Source: Lachnospiraceae bacterium (lineage in GTDB: Bacteria > Bacillota > Clostridia > Lachnospirales > Lachnospiraceae). From it: a stretch of 38,450 nucleotides of DNA. The position numbers were made by a program, and so were the translations under genes. The stretch is taken from the NCBI GenBank assembly GCA_022776305.1, contig JALFIB010000126.1, positions 1 through 38,450 on the forward strand, in the 5' to 3' direction. Shown here one piece after another: positions 8,859-17,219 of the stretch (position 1 is the first letter of the stretch; the number at the start of each line of letters is the position of its first letter). Below the pieces are notes generated by a model. That model searched no databases. It was not told the origin of the DNA and saw only the letters and a program-made list of their open reading frames with translations.

Positions 8859-8887
8859 AATATACACGAATTCGCACAATATTTCAA
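8859..8887 (-). promoter_or_regulatory. Sigma-A promoter of the sugar ABC operon
   Basis: TTGAAA (8882-8887, minus strand), a 17-bp spacer and TATATT (8859-8864). Transcription would start near 8852, right against operator site A. The remaining ~210 bp up to the LacI stop is AT-rich and holds operator site B but no gene. Confidence 0.7.
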
Positions 8888-9079
8888 GTGCATTTTTTTA
8901 TTTTTTATACATTTTGACATATTGTACAAATTTTAATTCGATTTTAGTCACCTTTTTCTTATGGGAAGAGGTTTTTTCTTGTATTTATTACGTTTTTTCC
9001 TTTGTGCACTTTTTCTATCCACTGTCTTCAGCATCCAAATTCCACATAAAAATTACAAAAACCCCTTATTTTACTTAAT

Positions 9080-9094
9080 CTTTATCGTTTTCGT
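9080..9094 (+). promoter_or_regulatory. LacI-family operator, site B (auxiliary)
   Basis: CTTTATCGTTTTCGT matches 13 of 15 bases of site D (10302-10316). It sits just after the lacI-type stop codon, with its central CG 242 bp upstream of the CG of site A. That is a reasonable distance for a repression loop. It does not overlap any visible promoter. Confidence 0.5.
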
Positions 9095-9099
9095 ACATA

Positions 9100-10107
9100 T
9101 CAGAGTTTTTTCACGGATTTTCCAGTTATCAGCGCTCCCGGCACAACGATCTTTTCCGCCAATGTGATCTTCGGCTGCTCTATCAGGCGGATCAGCTCCT
9201 CGGCAGCACGTTTCCCGATGGTCACGGTATCCTGACAGATGGTCGTCAGCTTTGGCTCCAATACTCTTGCCAGAGTGATTCCGTCGTATCCTGCCACAGA
9301 AATATCCTCTGGAATGCGCAATCCCTTTTCCCTGATGGCATTAATGCATCCAAGGGCAGAAAAATCATCCGGACATAGGATGCACGTAGGCGGATCCGGC
9401 AGCTCCAGAAGCTCATTGGCCATACGTTCCGTTTCCTCTGTATCCCTGTATGCAGCTTCTTTTACATACTCCTCCGGCACTTCGATCCCAAACTCCGCAA
9501 GAGTCCTGTAAAAGCTGCCTATCCTCGCTTTTGTCGTAGAAGAATCCAGACCATGGATGTACGCAATCTTCCTGTGGCCCTGCTGGCACACGTACTGTAC
9601 CAGATCACGCATTCCGTTCACATTATCGGATACAATCGCCGTTCTGCCGTCAAAGACATGGTCAATGGTAACCACCGGAAGGCTGCTCCGGATCAGCTCC
9701 TGTGCCTCCGGTTTGTAAAAATCAATGCAGGCGATCACAATTCCTTCCAGTCCGCGGTACCGGCAGTGTTCATAATAGCTCTGGCGCTGTTTTGGCATAT
9801 TGCAATTCACAAAAGTAATGTCGTACCCTTTTTCTTCTGCCGTCACCTTAAAGCTCTCAATGATGCTGCTGAAATAATCGTGTTTCAGCCCGCTTCGCGC
9901 CTCATCTACAAACAGTATGCCCAGATTATAGGTGCGTTTCGTTTTGAGCGCCCGCGCCGAAGAATTGGGCAGGTACCCCATCTCTTTTGCAACTTTCTTG
10001 ATTTCATCCCGTTTTTCTGCTCCGATATCGCTGTAATCATTCAGCGCTTTGCTCACCGTAGCAATGGAGACCCCACACTTTTTCGCAATATCTTTCATGG
10101 AAACCAT
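9100..10107 (-). CDS. LacI/GalR-family transcriptional regulator
   Basis: This 335-residue repressor has an N-terminal LacI helix-turn-helix (residues 4-24, 'MKDIAKKCGVSIATVSKALN'), a hinge helix ('NSSARALKTKRT') and a periplasmic-binding-protein-like effector domain ('NLGILFVDEA' onward, 'ILCPDDFSALGC', 'VAGYDGI'). GAGAGG precedes the ATG at 10107. The gene is divergent from cellobiose phosphorylase and sits upstream of the sugar ABC operon. Closely related palindromic boxes centred on CG lie in its own promoter and in both neighbours' promoters. Autoregulation and control of cellobiose uptake and phosphorolysis are therefore strongly suggested. The effector, probably cellobiose or a related sugar, is inferred only. 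Confidence 0.92.
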   Translation of the reverse strand: MVSMKDIAKKCGVSIATVSKALNDYSDIGAEKRDEIKKVAKEMGYLPNSSARALKTKRTYNLGILFVDEARSGLKHDYFSSIIESFKVTAEEKGYDITFVNCNMPKQRQSYYEHCRYRGLEGIVIACIDFYKPEAQELIRSSLPVVTIDHVFDGRTAIVSDNVNGMRDLVQYVCQQGHRKIAYIHGLDSSTTKARIGSFYRTLAEFGIEVPEEYVKEAAYRDTEETERMANELLELPDPPTCILCPDDFSALGCINAIREKGLRIPEDISVAGYDGITLARVLEPKLTTICQDTVTIGKRAAEELIRLIEQPKITLAEKIVVPGALITGKSVKKL

Positions 10108-10139
10108 AAGTCATACCTCTCTCACTGTATCTTCCGTAT

Positions 10140-10154
10140 CTTAATCGTTTTAGA
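10140..10154 (+). promoter_or_regulatory. LacI-family operator, site C (lacI-type gene)
   Basis: CTTAATCGTTTTAGA is part of an imperfect 16-bp palindrome centred on CG 10146-10147. It lies about 11-25 bases after the predicted lacI-type transcription start, which supports autorepression. Confidence 0.55.
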
Positions 10155-10171
10155 ACCATATATTACTTTTT

Positions 10172-10200
10172 ATTTTAGTATAATATCCTTAAAAACACAA
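10172..10200 (-). promoter_or_regulatory. Candidate promoter of the lacI-type gene
   Basis: TTGTGT (10195-10200, minus strand), a 17-bp spacer and TAAAAT (10172-10177). The -35 box is weak, as expected for a regulator gene. A weaker operator-like box (ACAACGTTTTCTT) overlaps its -35 side around 10195-10208. Confidence 0.45.
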
Positions 10201-10262
10201 CGTTTTCTTCTTTTATTCCAAAATTCTTTTTGAAAAAACCGCTCCTATTTCATAATTATCTC

Positions 10263-10291
10263 TTGCTTTCGCAAAAAAAATGAGCTATACT
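10263..10291 (+). promoter_or_regulatory. Promoter of the cellobiose phosphorylase gene
   Basis: TTGCTT (10263-10268), a 17-bp spacer and TATACT (10286-10291). Transcription would start near 10298, about five bases before operator site D. Confidence 0.6.
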
Positions 10292-10301
10292 CTTGCTATA
10301 G

Positions 10302-10316
10302 CTTAAACGTTTTCGT
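10302..10316 (+). promoter_or_regulatory. LacI-family operator, site D (cellobiose phosphorylase)
   Basis: CTTAAACGTTTTCGT contains the perfect 8-bp palindrome AAACGTTT. It lies immediately downstream of the predicted transcription start of the phosphorylase gene. It lacks the TG...CA ends of a good CcpA cre site, so the local LacI-family protein is the better candidate to bind it. Confidence 0.65.
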
Positions 10317-10358
10317 ATTTTGTAATTATGAAATATTACTAAGAAAAGGAGAACCATC

Positions 10359-12794
10359 ATGAGATTTGGCTATTTCGATGATGACCATAAGGAATACGTC
10401 ATTACCACCCCCAAAACTCCGCTTCCTTGGATAAATTATCTGGGGTGTAATGATTTCTTCTCTTTAGTGTCAAACACTTGCGGCGGATACAGCTTCTATA
10501 AAGACGCAAAACTGCTGCGCATCACACGGTACCGTTACAACGACGTGCCTTTCGACGCAAACGGTAAGTACTATTACATAAAAGAAAATGGCACCGTCTG
10601 GAATCCCGGCTGGCAGCCGGTGCAGACAGAGCTTGACCGCTATGAGTGCCGCCACGGTATCGGTTATTCCAGATTCCTTTCATCGAAAAACGGGTTGAGT
10701 GCCAACCTGCTTAATTTTGTTCCTATGGATGATTCTTGTGAGATCAATTACCTCACGCTCACCAATGAGACAAAAGAAGAAAAGGAATTCCAGATTTTTT
10801 CCTACGTAGAATTCTGCCTCTGGAATGCCGTAGATGATATGACAAATTACCAGCGCAACTTAAGTACCGGAGAGGTGGCGGTCGAAGGCTCTACCATCTA
10901 CCATAAGACAGAGTACCGTGAACGCCGGAACCACTATGCATACTTTTCGGTGAATACTCCTGTGGACGGGTTTGATACGGACCGCAGCAGCTTCATTGGG
11001 CCATACCGCCCTGCATCAGATCCTGCTGCCGTCGCCGAAGGGCATTGCAGCAATTCCATTGCCAGCGGATGGTACCCCATTGCCAGCCACCAGATTCAGG
11101 TAAAACTGATGCCGGGAGAGAGCCGTTCCTTTATCTTTGTCTTAGGATACGCTGAGAATGCACCAGAAAACAAATGGGAAGCTCCGGGTATCATCAACAA
11201 GCAGCCGGCAAAGGAACTTTTGTCTCGTTATCAGACAGACCGTCAAGTAGAAGATGCCTTTCAGGCACTTCACCGTTACTGGGACGGTCTTCTCTCCAAC
11301 TTCTCCCTCCGCTCTGAGGACGAAAAGCTGGACCGTATGGTAAACATCTGGAACCAGTACCAGTGTATGGTTACGTTCAACATGTCCCGGTCAGCCTCTT
11401 ATTATGAGTCAGGAACAGGCCGCGGGATGGGATTCCGCGATTCTTGCCAGGATCTTCTGGGTTTTGTCCACCTTATCCCGGAGCGGGCCAGAGAACGTAT
11501 TATCGACATTGCTTCCACCCAATTCGAAGACGGAAGTGCTTACCATCAATACCAGCCACTGACAAAAAAAGGGAATCTGGACATCGGAAGTGGTTTTAAT
11601 GATGATCCACTGTGGCTGATCGCAGGCACAGCAGCCTACATAAAAGAAAGCGGGGATTTCTCTATTTTGGATGAAATGGTTCCCTTTGACAATGATGTTT
11701 CCAAATCAGCCACACTTTTTGAACACTTAACCCGTTCTTTCCAATATACTGTCACCCATAAAGGTCCCCACCAGCTGCCGTTGATCGGACGCGCCGACTG
11801 GAATGACTGCCTGAACCTGAATTGTTTTTCCGATACTCCCGGAGAATCTTTTCAGACAACAGGCCCTTCCGAAGGCCCTGTTGCAGAATCCGTGTTTATC
11901 GCCGCCATGTTCGTAAAATATGGCAAAGAGTACGCAGAGCTTTGTTCCCTTCGCGGAGAAAAGGACAAAGCTGCCGCTGCCCTTGAAGAAGTCGATAAGA
12001 TGTATCAGGCAGTAATAGATTCAGGCTGGGACGGTGAATGGTTCCTGCGTGCCTATGATGCCAATTCCGATAAAGTAGGCTCCCATGAATGTGAAGAGGG
12101 GCAGATCTATATCGAGCCACAAGGTTTCTGTGTCTTAGCCGGTATCGGAATCGAAGAAGGATATGCGCAAAAAGCGCTTCAATCTGTAAAAGACAGGCTG
12201 GATACGAAATACGGCATTATGATCCTGCAGCCTGCTTATACGAAATATTCTTTAAATCTCGGTGAAATTTCTTCTTATCCGCCGGGATACAAAGAAAATG
12301 CCGGTATTTTCTGCCATAACAATCCGTGGGTATCCATCGCTGAAACAGTTTTGGGCCATGGAGAGCGCGCTTTCGAGATCTACCGAAAGACTTGTCCGGC
12401 ATATCTGGAAGATATCAGCGAGATACATTGTACAGAGCCTTACGTTTATTCCCAGATGGTTGCAGGCGCTGATGCCCGATTCCACGGACAGGCAAAAAAC
12501 AGCTGGCTCACAGGCACCTCTGCCTGGACCTTTGTCAATGTATCCCAATATATCCTCGGCATCCAGCCCCAGTTTGACGGCCTTGCCATTGACCCGTGCA
12601 TCCCGAAAGAGTTTTCCGCTTTCCAAGTGAAACGTCATTTCCGGGGCGCCGATTATGAGATCGACGTACAAAATCCGGAACATGTAGAAAAAGGCATCCG
12701 GTCATTGATCGTAGACGGAAAGGAAATCGAAGGACATGTGATTCCCTTTGATCCTGAAAAGAAAGAATACCGCGTCACAGCCATCATGGGTTAA
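10359..12794 (+). CDS. cbpA: Cellobiose phosphorylase (GH94)
   Basis: This cytoplasmic enzyme is predicted to convert cellobiose plus phosphate to alpha-D-glucose 1-phosphate and glucose, saving one ATP compared with hydrolysis. The protein has 811 residues, the same length as the clostridial enzyme I recall. Long blocks are near-identical to it, such as '[20 protein letters not shown]' and '[11 protein letters not shown]'-like '[11 protein letters not shown]'. GH94 hallmarks include '[12 protein letters not shown]' (residues 478-489), whose D483 is in the position of the general acid, and 'SWLTGTSAW' near the C-terminus. AAGGAG precedes the ATG. The gene is monocistronic and divergent from the lacI-type gene. 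It ends at a bidirectional terminator. No signal peptide is present, so the substrate must be imported by the adjacent ABC system. Confidence 0.95.
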   Translation: MRFGYFDDDHKEYVITTPKTPLPWINYLGCNDFFSLVSNTCGGYSFYKDAKLLRITRYRYNDVPFDANGKYYYIKENGTVWNPGWQPVQTELDRYECRHGIGYSRFLSSKNGLSANLLNFVPMDDSCEINYLTLTNETKEEKEFQIFSYVEFCLWNAVDDMTNYQRNLSTGEVAVEGSTIYHKTEYRERRNHYAYFSVNTPVDGFDTDRSSFIGPYRPASDPAAVAEGHCSNSIASGWYPIASHQIQVKLMPGESRSFIFVLGYAENAPENKWEAPGIINKQPAKELLSRYQTDRQVEDAFQALHRYWDGLLSNFSLRSEDEKLDRMVNIWNQYQCMVTFNMSRSASYYESGTGRGMGFRDSCQDLLGFVHLIPERARERIIDIASTQFEDGSAYHQYQPLTKKGNLDIGSGFNDDPLWLIAGTAAYIKESGDFSILDEMVPFDNDVSKSATLFEHLTRSFQYTVTHKGPHQLPLIGRADWNDCLNLNCFSDTPGESFQTTGPSEGPVAESVFIAAMFVKYGKEYAELCSLRGEKDKAAAALEEVDKMYQAVIDSGWDGEWFLRAYDANSDKVGSHECEEGQIYIEPQGFCVLAGIGIEEGYAQKALQSVKDRLDTKYGIMILQPAYTKYSLNLGEISSYPPGYKENAGIFCHNNPWVSIAETVLGHGERAFEIYRKTCPAYLEDISEIHCTEPYVYSQMVAGADARFHGQAKNSWLTGTSAWTFVNVSQYILGIQPQFDGLAIDPCIPKEFSAFQVKRHFRGADYEIDVQNPEHVEKGIRSLIVDGKEIEGHVIPFDPEKKEYRVTAIMG

Positions 12795-12831
12795 CGGCTG
12801 TTTCGCGCCTCCTTGCCATAAACTCCTCTCA

Positions 12832-12880
12832 AAAAAGGACAGCTTCCGATGTCCATGAATCATCGGAAGCCGCCCTTTTT
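12832..12880. terminator. Bidirectional terminator between phosphorylase and GH3 genes
   Basis: A 10-bp perfect stem (GCTTCCGATG at 12842-12851 and CATCGGAAGC at 12861-12870) with a 9-nt loop is extended by AAAAAGG on the left and CCTTTTT on the right. It can terminate both convergent transcripts. Confidence 0.85.
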
Positions 12881-12889
12881 CATTCCTAT

Positions 12890-12936
12890 TTTTGTGTATT
12901 TCCTGCTTTTGTGTATTTCCTGCTTTTACGTATTTT
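12890..12936. repeat. 17-bp tandem repeat, about 2.7 copies
   Basis: TTTTGTGTATTTCCTGC occurs at 12890-12906 and 12907-12923, followed by a degenerate partial copy. It lies between the terminator and the 3' end of the GH3 gene. It is non-coding and probably came from replication slippage. Confidence 0.7.
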
Positions 12937-12955
12937 CTTATTCTGCCACCTCAGC

Positions 12956-15367
12956 TTACTCTGTTTTTAAGATCAGCTGCAGCACTCTTCTGGCACAGTC
13001 CCGCAATTCTTCTTTTGTAAGCAATCCTTTTTCCAAAGCAGCCATCAGCCGCTCCGGATAACCTGTTCCCATCTTGATATCATTTCCGGCTTTCACTTCT
13101 TTGTAATGCTCGCCTTTCGTCCACCAGTCCGTAGTGACCACCCCTTCATATCCCCATTCACCGCGGAGGATATCTTCCAGAAGCTCACGGTTTTCCGATG
13201 CTCTCTGGCCATTGACCAGATTATAAGACGTCATCAAAGCCCATGGCTGGGATTTTTTTACACAGATTTCAAATCCCTTTAAATAAATCTCACGAAGAGC
13301 GCGCTCTGAAACCCTTGAGTCGCTGTTCTTGCGGTTTGTTTCTTTATTGTTGCAGGCAAAATGCTTTATGGTGGCAGCCACTTTTTGAGACTGGATCCCC
13401 TCTACCATGGCAGCCGCAATCGTACCTGTCAAAAGAGGATCCTCTGAATAATACTCAAAATTCCTGCCGCAAAGAGGGCTTCTGTGAATATTCATGGCAG
13501 GAGCCAGCCAGATGGAAATATTATTCTCTTTTACCTCTTCCGCTGCAGCGCAGCCCACTTTCCGTACAAGATCCGGATTCCAGGTGGACGCAAGCATGGT
13601 AGCGCAAGGCCAAGAGGTAGTATAGATTCCGCATTTCGGTTCGATCCTAAGGCCGGCAGGGCCATCCGCCGTCATAAGATTAGGGACACCATATTCCGGA
13701 AGATTACCAAAGCCGAATGTATTTGCCACACCGGTATTTGGCTGCCCCCCTAAAAGCTCCGCCATGTCCGCTTCTGTAAGCTGATCCATGAATTCTTCCA
13801 GAGAAGCATTCCCTTCTGCCACATCATCCAGTAAGATTTTCTTCTCCTGTTCCTTCGGCCACAACAGGTATCGTCCGACCGCTCTGACAAAAGGTGTTAC
13901 CCCTTCTGTCTCTTCGCCGCTCCAACCCAGCCCGTTTTCCATAAAATCATAAGGTGCTCCCTGTTCCAATTCTTCATAGGAACCGTCAGAAACCATGCGT
14001 TTTGGAAGTTGTCTGGGCGCCAGTTCTTGTGAAAGCTGCTCTGTCACTTCGTCTTTCATCACATCCAGCTCAAAGGGGATCTTTTTTGCATCCCGCACAG
14101 AATTTCCCACATAAAAACAGTAGGATCCTTTCTCCAGAACATATGCGGATTTTTTAATTTTCCCCAGATCATCATAGGATGCCAGTGCGGCCACCGGGAA
14201 GGACAGCGTCATCATCTGTGCTTCTCCCGGAATGAGGTTTTTAGTCTTTTCAAAGGCAGCCAGCACCCTGAAAGGCTTGCCCAGTTTTCCCTGAGGAGCG
14301 CCGCAGTACACCTGTACCACTTCTTTTCCCGGAACTTTCCCCGTATTTTCCACCTGTACCGTAATTACGATCCGGTCATCTCTTAACCCGGCCCAGATCA
14401 CATCAATAGAAAACTCCGTATAAGAAAGGCCAAATCCAAAGGGATAATTCACCGTCTCTTTTGCCTGTTCTATCGTTTCAAAATAGCGGTATCCCACGTA
14501 AATATCTTCCCTATATTCCACGTAAGCAGGAGAATCATGGAAATTTGCCGTAGAAGGATAATCGTCCAGGCTTGCGGCAAATGTATCTGGGAGCTTACCC
14601 GACGGGTTTTCCTTTCCCAAAAGGATATCCGCCATAGCAAGGCCGCCCTCCATGCCTCCCTGCCATGCAAGAAGTACCGAAGAGATCTTATCTTCTTTCG
14701 CGAACCATGTGGTATCTACCATGCCTCCCACATTGAGAACTGCGACCACTTTTTCAAATTTTTCACATACTGCACGGACCATTTCCTGCTCTCGGTCTGT
14801 CAGGCAGTAATCGGACTGTTCAAAAACCCGCCTGCTCATCTCACTTTGGGATGCCTCATATGGATCCTGCCCTTCATAGGATACGCTTCTGCGGTCCCAT
14901 CCTTCCCCGGAAAAACGGCTGATCACGATCACCGCCGTGTCTGCAAATTCTCTTGCCTCCCTTACAAGTACCTCCGGAAGCTGCGGTTCTACGGTCATAC
15001 CGGGAATCGCCCCGTCGCGGTACTGCCGCTCTACCTCATCTTTATAAAATCTTGCCAGCGGTTCAAATACCATATCAACTGCATCATTTTTTACAAATCC
15101 GTCGTAAAGGTTCCACACATGGGAAACTGTCACATCTCCGCTTCCGCCGCCGCCCTTTACATAGTCAAATACGCCTTTCCCGAACAGAGCCACTTTTCCA
15201 TCCTTTTTCAGTGGCAAAAGCCCTTCGTTATTTTTAAGCAGCACCATGCCTTCGCATCCTGCTTTTCTTGCCAGTGCCAGATGCTCCGGCGATGCTGTCA
15301 CTTTCCTATCGTGCCCCTCTAAAGGCAGGTTTGGCATATATCTTGCCCTTCTCCATCTGCTTTCCAT
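12956..15367 (-). CDS. GH3 beta-glucosidase with permuted domain order
   Basis: This 803-residue glycoside hydrolase family 3 enzyme has its domains in reversed order. The GH3 C-domain comes first ('GMVLLKNNEGLLPL', 'GGMEGGLAMADILLG', 'PFGFGLSYT'). A fibronectin-III-like domain follows ('VQVENTGKVPGKEVVQVY'). The TIM-barrel half comes last ('MTADGPAGLRI', 'KHFACNNKETNR'), ending with the nucleophile motif 'GVVTTDWW' (D747). Butyrivibrio and Ruminococcus beta-glucosidases are known for this permutation. There is no signal peptide, so it acts in the cytoplasm, probably on cellobiose or other beta-glucosides. I chose the ATG at 15367 because GGAGG lies five bases upstream. The frame stays open to a TTG at 15454 without a ribosome binding site. 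The MATE gene lies 117 bp upstream on the same strand. Confidence 0.92.
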   Translation of the reverse strand: MESRWRRARYMPNLPLEGHDRKVTASPEHLALARKAGCEGMVLLKNNEGLLPLKKDGKVALFGKGVFDYVKGGGGSGDVTVSHVWNLYDGFVKNDAVDMVFEPLARFYKDEVERQYRDGAIPGMTVEPQLPEVLVREAREFADTAVIVISRFSGEGWDRRSVSYEGQDPYEASQSEMSRRVFEQSDYCLTDREQEMVRAVCEKFEKVVAVLNVGGMVDTTWFAKEDKISSVLLAWQGGMEGGLAMADILLGKENPSGKLPDTFAASLDDYPSTANFHDSPAYVEYREDIYVGYRYFETIEQAKETVNYPFGFGLSYTEFSIDVIWAGLRDDRIVITVQVENTGKVPGKEVVQVYCGAPQGKLGKPFRVLAAFEKTKNLIPGEAQMMTLSFPVAALASYDDLGKIKKSAYVLEKGSYCFYVGNSVRDAKKIPFELDVMKDEVTEQLSQELAPRQLPKRMVSDGSYEELEQGAPYDFMENGLGWSGEETEGVTPFVRAVGRYLLWPKEQEKKILLDDVAEGNASLEEFMDQLTEADMAELLGGQPNTGVANTFGFGNLPEYGVPNLMTADGPAGLRIEPKCGIYTTSWPCATMLASTWNPDLVRKVGCAAAEEVKENNISIWLAPAMNIHRSPLCGRNFEYYSEDPLLTGTIAAAMVEGIQSQKVAATIKHFACNNKETNRKNSDSRVSERALREIYLKGFEICVKKSQPWALMTSYNLVNGQRASENRELLEDILRGEWGYEGVVTTDWWTKGEHYKEVKAGNDIKMGTGYPERLMAALEKGLLTKEELRDCARRVLQLILKTE

Positions 15368-15484
15368 CTTTTCCTCCAATCCCGCGTCTTTTAAACTTTG
15401 CTTTTTCAGTATTTTTGCGAAATCTTTCCCGGCTTTTCCACAAGCCTTTTCCAAACTGGATATTTTTATGGTATCAAAAAGCAG

Positions 15485-16825
15485 TTAGACATACAATACT
15501 TTTTGCTTATTCATATGATGGTAATAAACAAGGCACATCACTATGCCAAATACTGTAGCTGTGGGAGCCGCAAGTCCTATGCCGGTCAGTGAAGCATTGG
15601 GCCGGATACTCATAAGATAGGACATGGGCAATCGGATCAAAAACGACTGCGCAAGCCCCTGCAGCATCACGAACATAGATCTGGAATGCCCGTTGTAATA
15701 TCCCAGAAAACTAAATAGTATACTCGTTATGATCGCCTCAGGCGCAAAGCCCCTCAGATACTCAAAGGCTCTGGCAATATCACGTTCATTATTTGAGAAT
15801 ATGGAAGCCAGCATATCTCCTTTAAAGAACGCGAATGCAGCAATCACAACGCCTATTCCTGCACCCACTGCCATTCCGTAAAGCATCCCTTTTCTGGCGC
15901 GGTCTTCTTTTCCGGCACCTACATTTTGTGCCACAAAAGATGCCATGCACTGCATGAGTGAACCGGGTACCAACATGATGAAGGATTGAATCTTCTGTGC
16001 GATTCCATACCCGTTGGATGCATCCAGACCTAATCGGTTGATAAAAGCACAAAGTGCAAGAAAAGTAAGATTGGTGAGCAGCTCCTGCAGCGCCAGCGGC
16101 GCTCCCACCTTCACAAATGCTTTCGTCTTCTTTCCGAACCGGATGTCCTTCAAGGAGAAAAGGAAAGGCAATTTCTGCCTGCGGATGATTACGAGTGATA
16201 AAATAACACTGACTGCCTGTGCTGCAATGGTTGCAATGGCAGCTCCCGCCACATTCAGATGGAATACAGCGATCAACAAAAGATCTCCTACTATGTTCAC
16301 AACGCAGGCAATGGCTACAAAGAGCAGCGGCAGCTGGGAATTCCCCAACCCTCTGAATATACAGCTGATCAGGTTATAGAATACTACGAAAAGAAACCCA
16401 ATACCGCATATCCGGATGTACTGTGCAGTCAATGCCACTGCTTCTTCCGGTGCCTGCATCAGCACTGCAATAGGGCGGGCAAATAAGATCAGTACTACCG
16501 AAAGTATTGCTGCTAAAATCAGGAAAAACGAAATGGCATTTCCGATCAGGGAACCAATCTGGTCATTCCTTTTCTCTCCCAGATATTTTCCCAGCAAAAT
16601 CGTCACTCCGGTAGCCAGAGCATTCAGTACAAAAGTCAGCAGGTTCATAATACTGCTTCCGGTAGAAACTGCGGAAATCCCTGCATTCGTACCGAAATGT
16701 CCCACCACCAGCATATCCACAGCGCCATACATTGCCTGCAGTACCAATGCTCCCAAAATGGGAAACATAAACTGTATCATTTTTCCAAAGATACTGCCCT
16801 GTGTAAAATCCTGCTTATTATTCAT
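15485..16825 (-). CDS. MATE-family efflux transporter
   Basis: This 446-residue membrane protein has about 12 hydrophobic segments and the two-fold repeated MATE fold ('FPILGALVLQAMYGAVDMLVVGHFG' region, and 'APLALQELLTNLTFLALC' in the second half). MATE proteins export drugs or metabolites using a Na+ or H+ gradient; the substrate is not predictable here. The ATG at 16825 overlaps the 3' end of the SH3-like gene by eight bases (ATGAATAA), so the two are coupled. Both are transcribed from a strong promoter carrying a CIRCE operator, which would place this exporter under HrcA heat-shock control. Confidence 0.93.
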   Translation of the reverse strand: MNNKQDFTQGSIFGKMIQFMFPILGALVLQAMYGAVDMLVVGHFGTNAGISAVSTGSSIMNLLTFVLNALATGVTILLGKYLGEKRNDQIGSLIGNAISFFLILAAILSVVLILFARPIAVLMQAPEEAVALTAQYIRICGIGFLFVVFYNLISCIFRGLGNSQLPLLFVAIACVVNIVGDLLLIAVFHLNVAGAAIATIAAQAVSVILSLVIIRRQKLPFLFSLKDIRFGKKTKAFVKVGAPLALQELLTNLTFLALCAFINRLGLDASNGYGIAQKIQSFIMLVPGSLMQCMASFVAQNVGAGKEDRARKGMLYGMAVGAGIGVVIAAFAFFKGDMLASIFSNNERDIARAFEYLRGFAPEAIITSILFSFLGYYNGHSRSMFVMLQGLAQSFLIRLPMSYLMSIRPNASLTGIGLAAPTATVFGIVMCLVYYHHMNKQKVLYV

Positions 16826-17075
16826 GGAATTTCGTTTCCTTTAAATCGATCCATCCTTTGCCGCTTTTCAGCCTTCCCCAAAGGACGCCGTTCTTATTCC
16901 GCTTAATCTCTTCCAGCTGCAATGGAATATTCTCATTTGAAATGTCCCACAGCGGCGCATACTCTTCCCCCGGACCTGTGTACGTTTTCTTTTCTCTGCA
17001 TAACATATCCACCTTGCACGGAGCTCCATGTTTTTCAACCTTTTCCCATTCTTCTTCAAAATTCAACTGTTCCAT
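16818..17075 (-). CDS. Small cytoplasmic SH3-like protein
   Basis: This 85-residue acidic protein has no signal peptide or membrane segment. The sequence 'YTGPGEEYAPLWDI', followed about 25 residues later by 'VLWGRLKSGKGWIDL', is the pattern of a bacterial SH3 domain. Those are normally extracytoplasmic and bind the cell wall; this one appears to stay inside unless it is exported by an unknown route. AGGAGG precedes the ATG. It is the first gene after the CIRCE-bearing promoter and overlaps the MATE gene by eight bases. Its function is unknown. A regulatory or assembly partner of the exporter is one guess. Confidence 0.8.
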   Translation of the reverse strand: MEQLNFEEEWEKVEKHGAPCKVDMLCREKKTYTGPGEEYAPLWDISNENIPLQLEEIKRNKNGVLWGRLKSGKGWIDLKETKFHE

Positions 17076-17120
17076 AATAACCTCCTACCATCTAGCTCGC
17101 CATAATGGGCTGTTTTTTTG

Positions 17121-17147
17121 TTAGCACTCTTTTCTTTTGAGTGCTAA
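17121..17147. promoter_or_regulatory. CIRCE element (HrcA operator)
   Basis: TTAGCACTC (17121-17129), nine bases, then GAGTGCTAA (17139-17147). Both arms match the CIRCE consensus perfectly. It lies just downstream of the start site of the SH3-MATE promoter, the usual place for HrcA repression. CIRCE normally controls groESL and hrcA-dnaK; none of those genes is nearby. Confidence 0.92.
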
Positions 17148-17161
17148 TTCATGTCATAGAA

Positions 17162-17189
17162 ATTGTAACACTTCTTTTTTATTTGTCAA
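17162..17189 (-). promoter_or_regulatory. Sigma-A promoter of the SH3-MATE operon
   Basis: Consensus TTGACA (17184-17189, minus strand), a 16-bp spacer and TACAAT (17162-17167). Transcription starts near 17155, just before the CIRCE element. Confidence 0.8.
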
Positions 17190-17219
17190 TGTGTTTTCTA
17201 TGTTTTAATCAAGAGATTA

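Noticed and set aside
10302-10316. CcpA cre site
   Set aside because: The central CG and flanking A/T fit, but the TG...CA ends of cre are missing. The site matches three neighbours better.
15368-15454. Longer N-terminus of the GH3 enzyme from a TTG at 15454
   Set aside because: There is no ribosome binding site before the TTG, whereas GGAGG precedes the ATG at 15367. The upstream codons are plausible protein, so this is not fully excluded.
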